DNA of 64,000 nucleotides from Streptomyces massasporeus (GCF_014648995.1 NZ_BMSE01000009.1:124001-188000), one strand, 5' to 3'. Positions 23,100 through 31,850 are shown, numbered from the stretch's first letter. A program made the numbers and translations. The notes: generated by a model from the sequence alone, not told the origin.

Positions 23100-24158
23100 T
23101 CAGCGGTTGATCGACTGGATCTCCTGGACGTTCATGTCCTGGGTCGTCTCGAAGGTGCCGTCGGGCAGTTTGCCGCCGGTGCCGTCCGATCCTTCCCAGG
23201 TGATCTGCCAGGTGACGCTGGCGGAGAGCTGATAGGGGGCGCCGTCGGTGGCGCGGAGGTAGCGGATGCCGCACGGCGGGGTCTTCTCGGCGTTGCCCTT
23301 GGTGTACGGGGTGCCGATGGAGCCGTCGTCGTTGATCTCGCAGTCGCCGGAGGCGGGGAAGACCTCTGCGTCCTTGGTGCCCGGGTCCAGGTGGAGGGCG
23401 ACCGGCTTGGCCGTGGTCTCCGCCCACAGGCCCGTACCGGGGAGTTCCGCGCGGACCTTGACGTCCTTGAAGGTGCCCTGGTCCAGCCAGACCCAGGTCG
23501 GGAGGTTCACCGTCGACTTGGCGGCAGGCTTCAGCTCGACCTCGGTCTCGGGGACCTTGACCTTGTCGTAGGCGTACTCGGCGAGGGTCTCGGGCGTGGG
23601 GGCCTTCGGCACATCCGGGATCCCGCCGGCGTCCTGCCAGAACATCAGCCGGCTGCACAGCGTCGTGTCGTCGATCCCGGTCACGTTCGGTGCCACCCCG
23701 CGCCAGAAGTAGCCCTTCTTGCCGAGGTTGTAGTTCTTGTACCCCTTCACGGTCGCCGGCTTCGTGAAGATGGTGGTGGCGTCCTTCTCGTCCCTGAAGT
23801 GGTCCGTCCAGAGCTCCGAGCCGTACCAGCCGTCGCGCAGACCGGCGTCGCCGCTGCCGTCGTTCTCCGAGAAATCCTTCAGCTGCTCGGGGGTGAAGAC
23901 GGGCTCGTACCAGCACGGCGGCGGCTTCCAGTTGACGTCCGTCGACGACAGGGTGCCTTGCTCTCCGCCGGTGGGGCCGCTCGTCTGGGTGACCTTGATC
24001 CGGGAGTGCTGGGCAGAGGCGGTCAGTTCACCGCTGTCCTTGGCGCCGCCTCGTACACCGCTTCCCATGCCTCCGAACGCACCTGCCGGTGACGAGCTCA
24101 GAAGTGCACCTGCCAGTGACGTGGCAATCAGGGGTATCGCTCGGTACTGCGCCCTCAC
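23100..24158 (-). CDS. Secreted protein, ~352 aa, copy 2 of three
   Basis: A signal peptide (VRAQYRAIPLIATSLAGALL, cleavage near PAGAFGG) precedes a mature protein with DVNWKPPPCWYEP, GYFWRGVAPN, NLPTWVWLDQGTF, CEINDDGSIGTPYTKG, PPCGIRYLRATDGAPY and a C-terminus VQEIQSINR. The C-terminal half is almost identical to the copy at 25667-26752, while the N-terminal half differs more. GTG 24158 overlaps the lipoprotein stop (GTGA); the longer frame from 24167 is less likely. Function unknown; the conserved Trp and Cys residues suggest a stable extracellular fold. Confidence 0.8.
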   Translation of the reverse strand: MRAQYRAIPLIATSLAGALLSSSPAGAFGGMGSGVRGGAKDSGELTASAQHSRIKVTQTSGPTGGEQGTLSSTDVNWKPPPCWYEPVFTPEQLKDFSENDGSGDAGLRDGWYGSELWTDHFRDEKDATTIFTKPATVKGYKNYNLGKKGYFWRGVAPNVTGIDDTTLCSRLMFWQDAGGIPDVPKAPTPETLAEYAYDKVKVPETEVELKPAAKSTVNLPTWVWLDQGTFKDVKVRAELPGTGLWAETTAKPVALHLDPGTKDAEVFPASGDCEINDDGSIGTPYTKGNAEKTPPCGIRYLRATDGAPYQLSASVTWQITWEGSDGTGGKLPDGTFETTQDMNVQEIQSINR

Positions 24159-24805
24159 CTGGAGCACTTCCCTCGTTCACCCCGCACCGAGGAGTTCTGC
24201 CACACGCCCTGCTCGCTCTTCGCCAGGGAGAGCGAGTAGCGGACGTAGGGGTTTGTGCCCGCCGGGTTCCCCTCGACCTTGCTGGTCTTGCGGTTCTTGG
24301 TCTTCGCGTCGGTCTCGTCCGTGCAATAGGTGAGGGCCGCACCCCTGCCGTTTCCGGCCATGACGACCTTGGGGGCGAAGGCGGGCAGCTTGCCGATGAC
24401 GGTGAGGTCCTTGTCCGTGTAGGACTTGATCCACTGCTTGGTCTGCCCCCGGACGCCCTCGGTGTCGTAGAAGGCGACGGCTTCACTGTCCGGGTCGTCG
24501 GCGATGATCGCCGCGTAACCGGCCCGGACTTCTTCCTTCGCGTCGTTCAGCACCGCCTGCTCCACCGGATCGCTGCTCGTCCAGTTCTCGAACGTGAGCT
24601 GGAAGCTGCTCGGGAGCTTGATCACCGGGCGCTTGACGTCGGACCCCGCGGAGGGCGAAGCCGATGCCGACGGGCTGCCGGAGCTGTTGCCCGCGCCCTT
24701 GATGTCGTCCGACGACGAGTCGCCGCCCCCGCCACAGGCGGTCAGGAGCAACGCCGCCGTCGTGGCGAACGCTGCGGCAGTGGTGGTCAGTGCGCGGCGG
24801 GCCAC
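24155..24805 (-). CDS. Lipoprotein, 216 aa, partner of secreted protein copy 2
   Basis: MARRALTTTAAAFATTAALL followed by the lipobox LLTAC is nearly identical to the lipoprotein at 26749-27399, but the mature domain is very different (VIKLPSSFQLTFENWTSSDP ... YCTDETDAKTKNRKT ... GKCSR). The two conserved Cys positions are kept. GTG 24805 has GGGGGAG upstream. The domain has no recognised fold. The contrast between a conserved signal and a divergent outer domain points to diversifying selection or recombination. Confidence 0.8.
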   Translation of the reverse strand: MARRALTTTAAAFATTAALLLTACGGGGDSSSDDIKGAGNSSGSPSASASPSAGSDVKRPVIKLPSSFQLTFENWTSSDPVEQAVLNDAKEEVRAGYAAIIADDPDSEAVAFYDTEGVRGQTKQWIKSYTDKDLTVIGKLPAFAPKVVMAGNGRGAALTYCTDETDAKTKNRKTSKVEGNPAGTNPYVRYSLSLAKSEQGVWQNSSVRGERGKCSR

Positions 24806-24942
24806 AGTTGATCTCCCCCGGAGTTTCGGTGTACGCGACAGGGAACGAAGCTATCAGGGGCGGGTCATGGCGCCATGGGAGGCAGTGGTGGATTGTGTGG
24901 GGAAGGTGAGGAGTGTGGCGTGGCGGTTGCGAACGGTACAGC

Positions 24943-25647
24943 TCACGACAGGGCGGCTGCGGGGCCGCTTTCGGGCGTCCCTTGACCGAGCAGGGCGACG
25001 ATCCTCTGAGCACCGTGCGGCGAACTCGTCAGCCGGGCCCACGAACCGTCCCGGAAGGTGATCCTGAAGTCGGACTCGGCGCTGCTGAATCGCTTGATCT
25101 CCGCGCCTACGATCTCCTTCCGCGGCACCGACCAGAGGACGGCCTCGGACCCCGCAGCCTTCTCGCCACCGCCCCAGGACACGAATCGACTGCCCCGTGC
25201 GGTGTCCTCGTACGACAGGATGCGCACCAGCCCGTCCGGCTCCGCCAGGTCGATCTCGGTCACGGTGCGCCAGGAACGCCGGGAGGGGTCGAGCTGCCAG
25301 GGCAGTGTGCGGGCCGTCTGGCCCACGCCCGCCCATATGACGGGGAAGTCGTCGATCTCGTTCTCACGTTCCTCCAGCTTTCCCCGCTTCTCCGACGACA
25401 CGGGGCTGCCGAGGGCGTCGGCGATGATGTAGAGCGGCAGCAAGAGGAGACCGGTGGTGACGGTGAGGACGTGGTGGCCGAGCTTGCCGAAGAACCCTCG
25501 CACTCTGAAGGGTCGTTGGGACGGCCAGCCGGGCAAGTCCCCTTCGATGTCGTTGCGTGCGAGGTCTCGAAATGAGCGGCGCTTCGCCACCGAGGCGGCT
25601 GTGCCACTCGCGAACTCGACCCGGTAGCGCTCGGGTTGCTCGAGCAT
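24943..25647 (-). CDS. Membrane-anchored hypothetical protein, 234 aa
   Basis: The cytoplasmic N-terminus (MLEQPERYRVEFASGTAASV) is followed by one hydrophobic segment (VLTVTTGLLLLPLYIIADAL) and a soluble C-terminal domain (IRFSSAES-like strands: IVGAEIKRFSSAESDFRITF and RIVALLGQGTP). The beta-strand-rich end recalls PH-like domains, a guess from pattern alone. GAAGGAAGG precedes ATG 25647. It starts 19 bases after the secreted protein gene stop, so lipoprotein, secreted protein and this protein form one operon. A decayed copy lies at 22955-23040. No family is recognised. Confidence 0.75.
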   Translation of the reverse strand: MLEQPERYRVEFASGTAASVAKRRSFRDLARNDIEGDLPGWPSQRPFRVRGFFGKLGHHVLTVTTGLLLLPLYIIADALGSPVSSEKRGKLEERENEIDDFPVIWAGVGQTARTLPWQLDPSRRSWRTVTEIDLAEPDGLVRILSYEDTARGSRFVSWGGGEKAAGSEAVLWSVPRKEIVGAEIKRFSSAESDFRITFRDGSWARLTSSPHGAQRIVALLGQGTPESGPAAALS

Positions 25648-25666
25648 GGCCTTCCTTCACCGTCGC

Positions 25667-26752
25667 TCAGCGGTTGATCGACTGGATTTCCTGGACGTTC
25701 ATGTCCTGGGTGGTCTCGAAAGTGCCGTCGGGCAGGTCGCCGTCGGAGCCGTCGGAGCCTTCCCAGGTGATCTGCCAGGTGACGCTGGCGGAGAGCTGGT
25801 AGGGGGCGCCGTCGGTGGCGCGGAGGTAGCGGATGCCGCACGGCGGGGTCTTGTCGGCGGCGCCCTTGGTGTACGGGGTGCCGATGGAGCCGTCGTCGTT
25901 GATCTCGCAGTCGCCCGAGGCGGGGAAGACCTCTGCGTCCTTGGTGCCCGGGTCCAGGTGCAGGGCGACCGGCTTGGCCGTCGTCTCCGCCCACAGGCCC
26001 GTGTTCGGCAACGCGGCCCGGACCTTGACGTCCTTGAAGGTGCCCTTGTCCAGCCAGACCCAGGTGGGCAGGTTCACCGTGGACTTCGCGGCCGGCTTCA
26101 GTTCGACCTTGGTGTCCGGGACCTTGACCTTGTTGTAGGCGTACTCGGCGAGGGTCTTCGGGGTGGGCGCGTTCGGATCGTCCGGGACTTTGCCGGCGTC
26201 GACCCAGAACATGATGCGGCCGCAGTCCCACGAGTCCGGATCGCTGGGATCGGGGGCGACGCCCCGCCAGAAGGAGCCGTCCTTGCCGAGGTTGTAGTCC
26301 TTGTACCCCTCGGCGGAGCTGTTCGTCGCCGCGTGCATGTCGAAGTTGTCCGCCGGTTTGCCGTCCCGGTAGTGGTCGGTCCACAGACCCTTGCCGATCC
26401 ACGACTCGTGGATACCGACGTCACCACCACCGTCCGAGTCCACGAACTTCTTCAACCGCTCTGGGCTGAATGCGGGCTCGTACCAGCAGGCCGGAGGCTT
26501 CCAGTTGGGATCTACCGTGCCGAGGTTGCCTTCTTTGCCGCCGCCGTCACCGCCACTCACGTACGTGATCTTGATGTTGGAGACGGAAGCCGACAGGCCA
26601 CCCTTGCCGTCCGCGCCGCCGCTCTGCTGGTCAGCCGGAGGCACATTCGTGTTGTCCCCCGGCCCCGCTCCGTACGCGGTGCCGCCGGATCCGACTACGG
26701 CGGCCACCGTCAGCGCGGTGGGCCAGGCCAGAGTGCGTCGCAGGTGACTCAT
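25667..26752 (-). CDS. Secreted protein, ~361 aa, copy 3 of three
   Basis: ATG 26752 overlaps the lipoprotein TGA (ATGA) and begins a signal peptide (SHLRRTLAWPTALTVAAVVG, cleavage near TAYGAGPG). Landmarks: DPNWKPPACWYEPAFSPERL, GSFWRGVAPDPSD, NLPTWVWLDKGTF, CEINDDGSIGTPYTKG and VQEIQSINR. The last ~200 residues are almost the same as copy 2, which suggests recent duplication or gene conversion. The longer frame (to 27028) runs inside the lipoprotein gene and is rejected as a start. Function unknown. Confidence 0.8.
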   Translation of the reverse strand: MSHLRRTLAWPTALTVAAVVGSGGTAYGAGPGDNTNVPPADQQSGGADGKGGLSASVSNIKITYVSGGDGGGKEGNLGTVDPNWKPPACWYEPAFSPERLKKFVDSDGGGDVGIHESWIGKGLWTDHYRDGKPADNFDMHAATNSSAEGYKDYNLGKDGSFWRGVAPDPSDPDSWDCGRIMFWVDAGKVPDDPNAPTPKTLAEYAYNKVKVPDTKVELKPAAKSTVNLPTWVWLDKGTFKDVKVRAALPNTGLWAETTAKPVALHLDPGTKDAEVFPASGDCEINDDGSIGTPYTKGAADKTPPCGIRYLRATDGAPYQLSASVTWQITWEGSDGSDGDLPDGTFETTQDMNVQEIQSINR

Positions 26753-27399
26753 CGCCGGCAGTCCTCCACGCGCCCCTGCACCTCGATCTGCAGCACCTTC
26801 CACACCTTCTGGGATCCCCGCGGCGGCTTCATCAGAAGGCGGAACTCCTGGAAATCGTTGAGGCTTTGCTTCGTGTACCGGATCTTCTTCGTCTTGACGT
26901 TCTTGCCGTAGAACTTGCTCTGATCCCTGCACATCGTGACGAGCACACCACCCGATGTGCCGACATCGTCGGTCCTGCCCCGGTAGTAGCTGTCGGAACC
27001 TGTCGCGGTCCAGTCGTCGTCGACCCATGCCTGAATCTGCGACTTTGCGTACTTGGCGGCACTTCCTAGTGAGTAGAACCGGTAGGCAGGGTCGTCCGGG
27101 TTCTGGGCGGTGATGCCGTGGTTGAGGGCCAGGATGTAGTTCCGTGCGTTGTCGAGGGCCGCCGCGTGGCGTGTGTCGGACGGCTTCGTGATGTCGAACT
27201 CGACCTCGAGGTCACTCGGCAGGCTGACGTCCGGTCGGCCGGAGGCCGCAGACGGGGAAGCCGAAGGGCTGTCCGTGCCGGTGTCCGCTCCCTTGATGTC
27301 GTCCGACGACGTGTCGTCACCCCCGCCGCACGCGGTGAGCAGAAGTGCCGCCGTCGTGGCGAACGCGGCGGCTGTGGTGGTCAGAGCGCGGCGGGCCAC
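26749..27399 (-). CDS. Lipoprotein, 216 aa, partner of secreted protein copy 3
   Basis: Signal MARRALTTTAAAFATTAALL with lipobox LLTAC, then a Ser/Asp/Pro tether and the outer domain (DVSLPSDLEVEFDITKPSDT ... MCRDQSKFYGKNVKTKKI ... VEDCRR). The outer domain is closer to the lipoprotein at 5932-6603 than to its tandem neighbour: the SKFY(S/G)K motif is shared, which suggests mixing between units. GTG 27399 has GGGGGAG upstream. It is the first gene of its operon. No known fold is recognised. Confidence 0.8.
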   Translation of the reverse strand: MARRALTTTAAAFATTAALLLTACGGGDDTSSDDIKGADTGTDSPSASPSAASGRPDVSLPSDLEVEFDITKPSDTRHAAALDNARNYILALNHGITAQNPDDPAYRFYSLGSAAKYAKSQIQAWVDDDWTATGSDSYYRGRTDDVGTSGGVLVTMCRDQSKFYGKNVKTKKIRYTKQSLNDFQEFRLLMKPPRGSQKVWKVLQIEVQGRVEDCRR

Positions 27400-27725
27400 G
27401 GCTTCTCCCCCGAAGTTCGGTGTGTGCAACAGGGAACGAAGCTATCAGTGGCCCGCGGTGTCCCCCTGAACGACCTCGAGAGGTTGTGTGGGGAACGTGA
27501 CGAGCCTGCGTGGCAGTTGCGAAGGCGGAGTTTCTGGTCGTGCGGGCCCGGGGCAACTGTCCCCGGCTACAGGGGCAAACCGGACGTCAATGGCGTTCCC
27601 TCGCTCCGCCCTTCGACGACCCCGATAAGAGTCCATAAGATCTCTGTAGGCTCAGCACACCCCCCACCCCACAGCTCGGCCCACGTCTCTCGACTCACTC
27701 CACACTCGACCCCAGGACACCCGCC
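27400..27725. other. Divergent intergenic region
   Basis: 326 bases without a convincing gene. The left part repeats the leader found before the lipoprotein at 24805 (GGGAACGAAGCTATCA, GTTGTGTGGGGAA). The right part must hold the promoter for the LysM/BTAD gene. No strong hairpin was seen. Confidence 0.5.
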
Positions 27726-30710
27726 ATGCCGCGACGCCGCACCTCAAGCTCGTCAAGCTCGACGGGCAGTACGACGGGGACCACGGCCACCCCTCGTAAC
27801 CGGACACCGCAAGCCGTGCGGATCCGGCGGCGGTCGTTCGGGGACGTCGTGAAGGCGTTCTTCGCCTTCGTCGCCCTGGCCGTGCTGCTCGTCGGTGTGC
27901 CGGGCGCGCTGGCCACGCAGATCGGGTGGCCGCTGCCGGACGGGGTGCCCAGTTTCGACTGGCTGCAGCAAGAGATCACCGTTCACACGTTCCTGAACAT
28001 TCTCACCGTCATCGTGTGGCTGGCGTGGGCGCAGTTCACGGCGTGCGTGCTCGTGGAGATGAAGGCCGCGCTGTCGGGCGTCGGTGTGCCGGGCCGGGTG
28101 CCGGGTGCGGGGCCGAGTCAGCTGCTGGCGCGCCAGCTCGTCGCCGCGCTGCTGCTCGTCGGCGCGACCGCCGCCAGCTTCACACCCGGGCTGTCGCAGC
28201 TCGGGAACAGCTATGACGCCAACCAGAAGCCGACCGTCGCGGCCGCCCAGGCCACCCCGGGCCTCTTCGCCCAGCAGCAGGAGCAGGCCTCCGGCGCCGC
28301 GGCGGCCCTCGCCGAGCAGGCCTCGCACGCCGCCGCCCACGCCGACGCCGGCGGCAGCACCGCCAAGCAGGGCGACACGAAGTACTACCGGATCCAGCCG
28401 CCCGAGGGCCGTCACCACGACTCCCTCTGGGAGATAGCCCAACGCCACCTCGGTGACGGGCGCCGCTACAAGGAGATCTTCGAGCTCAACAAGGACCGCG
28501 TGCAGCCGGACGGGTCCAAGCTCTCCGAGGCCAGCCTCATCCGGCCCGGCTGGATCATGGAGATGCCGGGCGACGCCCGCGGCGGCGACCTCGTGGAGAT
28601 GCCCGACGAGGCGCCCAACGTGTCGCCGGACGTGCAGCAGCAGATCGGCGACTACGCCCAGACCGGCGACCACGCCCAGAGCGGTGGCGGCTCCGGCGCC
28701 CAGGGCGGTGGACACGAGCACGCCGGTGGCGGCGCCACCCAGGTGTCCGTCCCCGACCAGCAGCGGCCCGCCCACGACACCGGCCACCAGCAGGCCACCG
28801 CCGTCGGCGCCGAGTCCGACAGCTCCTTCGGCCTCCCCGAAGCCCTCCTCACCGCCCCCCTCCTCGCCGCCGGTCTCCTCGGCGCCCTGGGCCGGCGGCG
28901 CCGGCAGGCGCTGTGGCAGTCGGCGTTCGGGGCCGTCGGCGGGCGGCGCGGCATGGAGCCGCCCACGCCGAGCGGTGACGCGCAGGACGTCCAGGACGCG
29001 CTGCTCGTCGGCGCCGATCCCGAGGGCGTACGGCTGCTCGACCGCAGCCTGCGCGGTCTCGCCGCCTCCCTCGCCGAGGAGTCGCGCGCGCTGCCGGTCG
29101 TCTACGCGGCCTGGCTCAGCAACGGCGACCTGCACCTCCAGCTCGCCCAGCCCGCCGGGAAGCCCCCGGCCCCCTGGCAGCAGGGGCAGGACCAGACGTT
29201 CTGGATGCTGTCCCGGACCGACGCCGAGCGCTACGAGGACGTCGACACCGCCGCGCCCTACCCGGGTCTCGTCAGCCTCGGCACGATGGACGACTCGCGG
29301 CTGCTGCTCAACCTGGAGGCCGTGCCCGGCATCGTGTCGCTGAGCGGCCGGGAGGCCGACCGGGCCGCCGTCTTCGCCTCCGTCGCCGCCGAGTTGGCGA
29401 CCAACGGCTGGTCCGACCGCATGACCATCACGCTCGTCGGGTTCGGCGAGGACCTCACCCCGCTCGCCCCGAACCGGATCCGGCACCTCGAGGACATCGA
29501 GGCGCTCGTCGAGACCATGGAGGCCGAGACGCGCCAGCGGCGCGGAGCGCTGGGCGCCGCCGGGCACGACTCGGTCCTCACCGGGCGCACCGGGCCCGCC
29601 CAGCACACCCGTTGGGCCCCGCACCTCGTCCTGCTCGCCGCACAGCCGTCCGCCGAGGACGCCGTCACGCTCGCCGAACTGGCCGCCGACGCGAGCCGAC
29701 TCGGCATCGGCTACCTCGTCGGCACCGAGACCGGCGATCTGCCGGGCGCCGCCTGGGAGATGGAGATCACCGGCGAGGGCAAGCTGCTCGCGCCGCTCCT
29801 CGGGCTCGAACTCGACGCGCAGTTGCTGCCGGTCGCCCAGCAGCGGGCCGTGGTCGAGCTGTTCGTCGAGGCCGACCCGGAGCGCGAGAGCGACGGGCCC
29901 GCGACCACGCCGCCGTTCCTCGTCGACATCAGCGAGCAGGGCCGGCCGGCCGTGTACGCGCGGCTGGTCGGACCGTACGAGATCATCGGCCTGGACACCC
30001 CGGACGGTGAGCGCAGCGCGCTGCTGCACGAGGCGCTCGCCCTGCTGCTCCTGCACCGCGAGGGCGTCCACCCGCGGGTGCTGTCCTCCGCGCTGTGGCC
30101 GCGCGGCGTCACCGACGACGTGCGCAGCGCGCTGCTCGACCGGCTGCGGATCTGGCTCGGCACCGACCCCGACGGCACGCCCCGCCTCGGCAGGGACGCG
30201 AGCGGGCGGCTCACCCTCGCCAAGAGCGTCGTCTCCGACCTGGACGTGCTGCGCTCCCTCTACCACGAGGCCACGCAGGGCAAGGGCGTCGACAGCCGGG
30301 CCGTGCGCGGGCGGCTGCTCACCGACGCGCTCGTGCTGGTGCGCGGGCCGCTGCTCGCCGACCGGCCCGAGGGACGCTACCGGTGGCTCACCCACGAGAT
30401 CGTCGACGCCCAGCTGCCGCTCCTCGTCGCGGACACGGGCCTCGCGCTGTGCGAGTTCCACATGGAGCGGGACCGTGCGGAGAAGGCGATCGAGGCGCTG
30501 AACGCGGCCCTGCGTACCGCTCCGGCCGACGAGCGCCTGTGGCACGAGCTGCTGCGCGCGACCCACTCCACCGGCGACTCGGAGCGGCTGACCGGACTCG
30601 CCACCGACCTCATCGGCCGCAGCGGGGCCCGCGGGCTGCCGCCGCGCACCGAGGCACTGCTCGACGAGCTGCTGCCGACATGGCGTGACGCGATCGCCGC
30701 GACGGGATGA
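27726..30710 (+). CDS. Membrane LysM + BTAD-domain protein of Tad locus
   Basis: 994 aa. A Ser/Thr/Arg-rich N-terminus precedes three membrane segments (~44-66, 85-108, 133-155), the last including LVAALLLVGATAASF. A LysM-like domain follows (~215-285: HDSLWEIAQRHLGDGRRYKE, NKDRVQPDG, RPGWIMEMP), then a disordered His/Gly/Gln region, a short hydrophobic segment and a large cytoplasmic part. That part ends in a winged-helix-like region (VHPRVLSSALWPRGVTDDVR) and a BTAD-type helical repeat (QLPLLVADTGLALCEFHMER ... RAEKAIEALNAALRTA). Such hybrids occur next to actinobacterial Tad genes, where they may sense the wall. Its stop overlaps the prepilin peptidase ATG (ATGA). Confidence 0.8.
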   Translation: MPRRRTSSSSSSTGSTTGTTATPRNRTPQAVRIRRRSFGDVVKAFFAFVALAVLLVGVPGALATQIGWPLPDGVPSFDWLQQEITVHTFLNILTVIVWLAWAQFTACVLVEMKAALSGVGVPGRVPGAGPSQLLARQLVAALLLVGATAASFTPGLSQLGNSYDANQKPTVAAAQATPGLFAQQQEQASGAAAALAEQASHAAAHADAGGSTAKQGDTKYYRIQPPEGRHHDSLWEIAQRHLGDGRRYKEIFELNKDRVQPDGSKLSEASLIRPGWIMEMPGDARGGDLVEMPDEAPNVSPDVQQQIGDYAQTGDHAQSGGGSGAQGGGHEHAGGGATQVSVPDQQRPAHDTGHQQATAVGAESDSSFGLPEALLTAPLLAAGLLGALGRRRRQALWQSAFGAVGGRRGMEPPTPSGDAQDVQDALLVGADPEGVRLLDRSLRGLAASLAEESRALPVVYAAWLSNGDLHLQLAQPAGKPPAPWQQGQDQTFWMLSRTDAERYEDVDTAAPYPGLVSLGTMDDSRLLLNLEAVPGIVSLSGREADRAAVFASVAAELATNGWSDRMTITLVGFGEDLTPLAPNRIRHLEDIEALVETMEAETRQRRGALGAAGHDSVLTGRTGPAQHTRWAPHLVLLAAQPSAEDAVTLAELAADASRLGIGYLVGTETGDLPGAAWEMEITGEGKLLAPLLGLELDAQLLPVAQQRAVVELFVEADPERESDGPATTPPFLVDISEQGRPAVYARLVGPYEIIGLDTPDGERSALLHEALALLLLHREGVHPRVLSSALWPRGVTDDVRSALLDRLRIWLGTDPDGTPRLGRDASGRLTLAKSVVSDLDVLRSLYHEATQGKGVDSRAVRGRLLTDALVLVRGPLLADRPEGRYRWLTHEIVDAQLPLLVADTGLALCEFHMERDRAEKAIEALNAALRTAPADERLWHELLRATHSTGDSERLTGLATDLIGRSGARGLPPRTEALLDELLPTWRDAIAATG

Positions 30711-31435
30711 GCATCTGGGTGCTGGTCGTCGCCGCCGCGCTGTGGGGCGCGGCGGCGGGAGCGCTGCTGCCGCGGGCGGCCTACCGGTTCTCGGCGCCCT
30801 CGGGTGAGGCGTGGCGAGGGGAGTGCCCCGGCGGGCACGCCCTCAGGGGCTGGCTGGGGCGCGCGGCGTGCCCGCAGTGCGCGGAGCGCGGATACGGGCC
30901 GCGTACGACCCCCCTGGTGATCGCCACCGCCCTGGTCTGTGCCGTCCTCGCCGCCGCGACCGGCACCCGCCCCGAGCTAGGCGTCTGGCTGCTGCTCGCC
31001 CCGGTCGGCGTGCTGCTCACGGTCGTCGACTTCCGCGTCCGGCGGCTGCCCGACCCGCTCACCCTCCCCTTCGCCGGTGCCGCCCTGGCCCTGCTGGGCC
31101 TCACCGCCCTCGTCCCCGAACACGCGGGCGTCTGGACGACCGCTCTGCTCGGCTCCCTCGCGCTGGGCGGAGGCTACTTCGTCCTGTTCCTCGTCAACCC
31201 CGCGGGCATGGGCTTCGGCGACGTCAAACTCGCCCTCGGCACCGGCGCGGCCCTCGGCTGGTACGGCTGGCCGACGGTCATGCTCGGCACCTTCGCCGGC
31301 TTCCTCCTGGGCGCCCTGTACGGCGCCGCCCTGGTCGTCACCCGACGAGCCACCCGCAAGACAGCGATCCCCTTCGGCCCGTTCCTGATCGCGGGCGCGT
31401 ACCTGGGTCTGCTGGTGGGCGCGTACACGGCCTGA
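30707..31435 (+). CDS. Type IV/Flp prepilin peptidase (A24 family)
   Basis: 242 aa, multi-spanning. The two catalytic Asp regions are present: VDFRVRRLPDPLTLP and the hallmark GMGFGDVKLALGTG. The N-terminal loop keeps two CPxC-type Cys motifs (GECPGGHALRGWLGRAACPQ). This enzyme cleaves prepilin leaders at the membrane, so the Flp pilin and pseudopilins at 19.8-21.5 kb are the likely substrates. It overlaps the LysM/BTAD gene by 4 bases. It is separated from the rest of the Tad locus by the 21.8-27.4 kb accessory block. Confidence 0.92.
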   Translation: MSIWVLVVAAALWGAAAGALLPRAAYRFSAPSGEAWRGECPGGHALRGWLGRAACPQCAERGYGPRTTPLVIATALVCAVLAAATGTRPELGVWLLLAPVGVLLTVVDFRVRRLPDPLTLPFAGAALALLGLTALVPEHAGVWTTALLGSLALGGGYFVLFLVNPAGMGFGDVKLALGTGAALGWYGWPTVMLGTFAGFLLGALYGAALVVTRRATRKTAIPFGPFLIAGAYLGLLVGAYTA

Positions 31436-31460
31436 CACCGGTGCCCGGCGCCTGACGGGG

Positions 31461-31769
31461 TCATCCCGTGAGGCCGTGGAGCACGCGATACGTGACGTAC
31501 AGGCCGTAGGCGGCGAGAAGCACGCCGAGGAAGCGTGTCCAGCCGGGCTGGGCGCGGCGCTGGTGTGTGGCCCACATCCGCCGCAGACATACGGCGGCGC
31601 TCACCACGCCGAGCACGGCCACGGCCGCGAACAGCCCGAACAGCACGGGCCGGTCGCCGGCCGACGCCTTCGCGGTCCCGGCGTCCGCCAGGACGAGCAG
31701 AAGGTAGGGGGCGATGTACCGAGCGGGGCCGAAGTCGCGGGGCTCGGCGGAGCGGGCGGAGTCGATCAT
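31461..31769 (-). CDS. Small membrane protein, 102 aa
   Basis: MIDSARSAEPRDFGPARYIA begins a protein with two clear hydrophobic segments (VLFGLFAAVAVLGVVSAAVC and FLGVLLAAYGLYVTYRVLHG) and a possible third (YLLLVLADAG). It has no recognised family. GGAGG lies before ATG 31769; the longer frame from 31961 overlaps the divergent gene and is rejected. It converges with the prepilin peptidase gene, with 25 bases between stops. Confidence 0.7.
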   Translation of the reverse strand: MIDSARSAEPRDFGPARYIAPYLLLVLADAGTAKASAGDRPVLFGLFAAVAVLGVVSAAVCLRRMWATHQRRAQPGWTRFLGVLLAAYGLYVTYRVLHGLTG

Positions 31770-31850
31770 CCGGGTGCCTCCTGGGTGGGGTGGGCGAGTG
31801 TGCGCTGAAGGCGTGTGATCCACGCAACCGGCGCTGTCATGATGCTGATC

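Larger units (their letters stand above)
22953..24930. repeat. Tandem duplicated unit, decayed copy
   Basis: Holds lipoprotein, secreted protein and a remnant of the third gene, in the same order as 24943-27510. Both upstream leaders share ACAGGGAACGAAGCTATCA and further patches, and the signal peptides of the two lipoproteins are nearly identical. Confidence 0.7.
24943..27510. repeat. Tandem duplicated unit, intact copy
   Basis: Lipoprotein (26749-27399), secreted protein (25667-26752) and membrane protein (24943-25647), with the leader to about 27510. It matches 22953-24930 in gene order, coupling overlaps, leader sequence and large parts of the coding sequence. Confidence 0.7.

Noticed and set aside
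22978..23916. 312-aa minus-strand frame overlapping secreted protein copy 2
   Set aside because: Arg/Gly/His-rich shadow frame of the secreted protein gene, which has a signal peptide and clear paralogues in its own frame.
27753..30566. 937-aa minus-strand open frame opposite the LysM/BTAD gene
   Set aside because: Composition (Gly, Val, Arg, His, Gln rich) is that of an antisense shadow; the plus-strand frame has LysM, membrane and BTAD segments.
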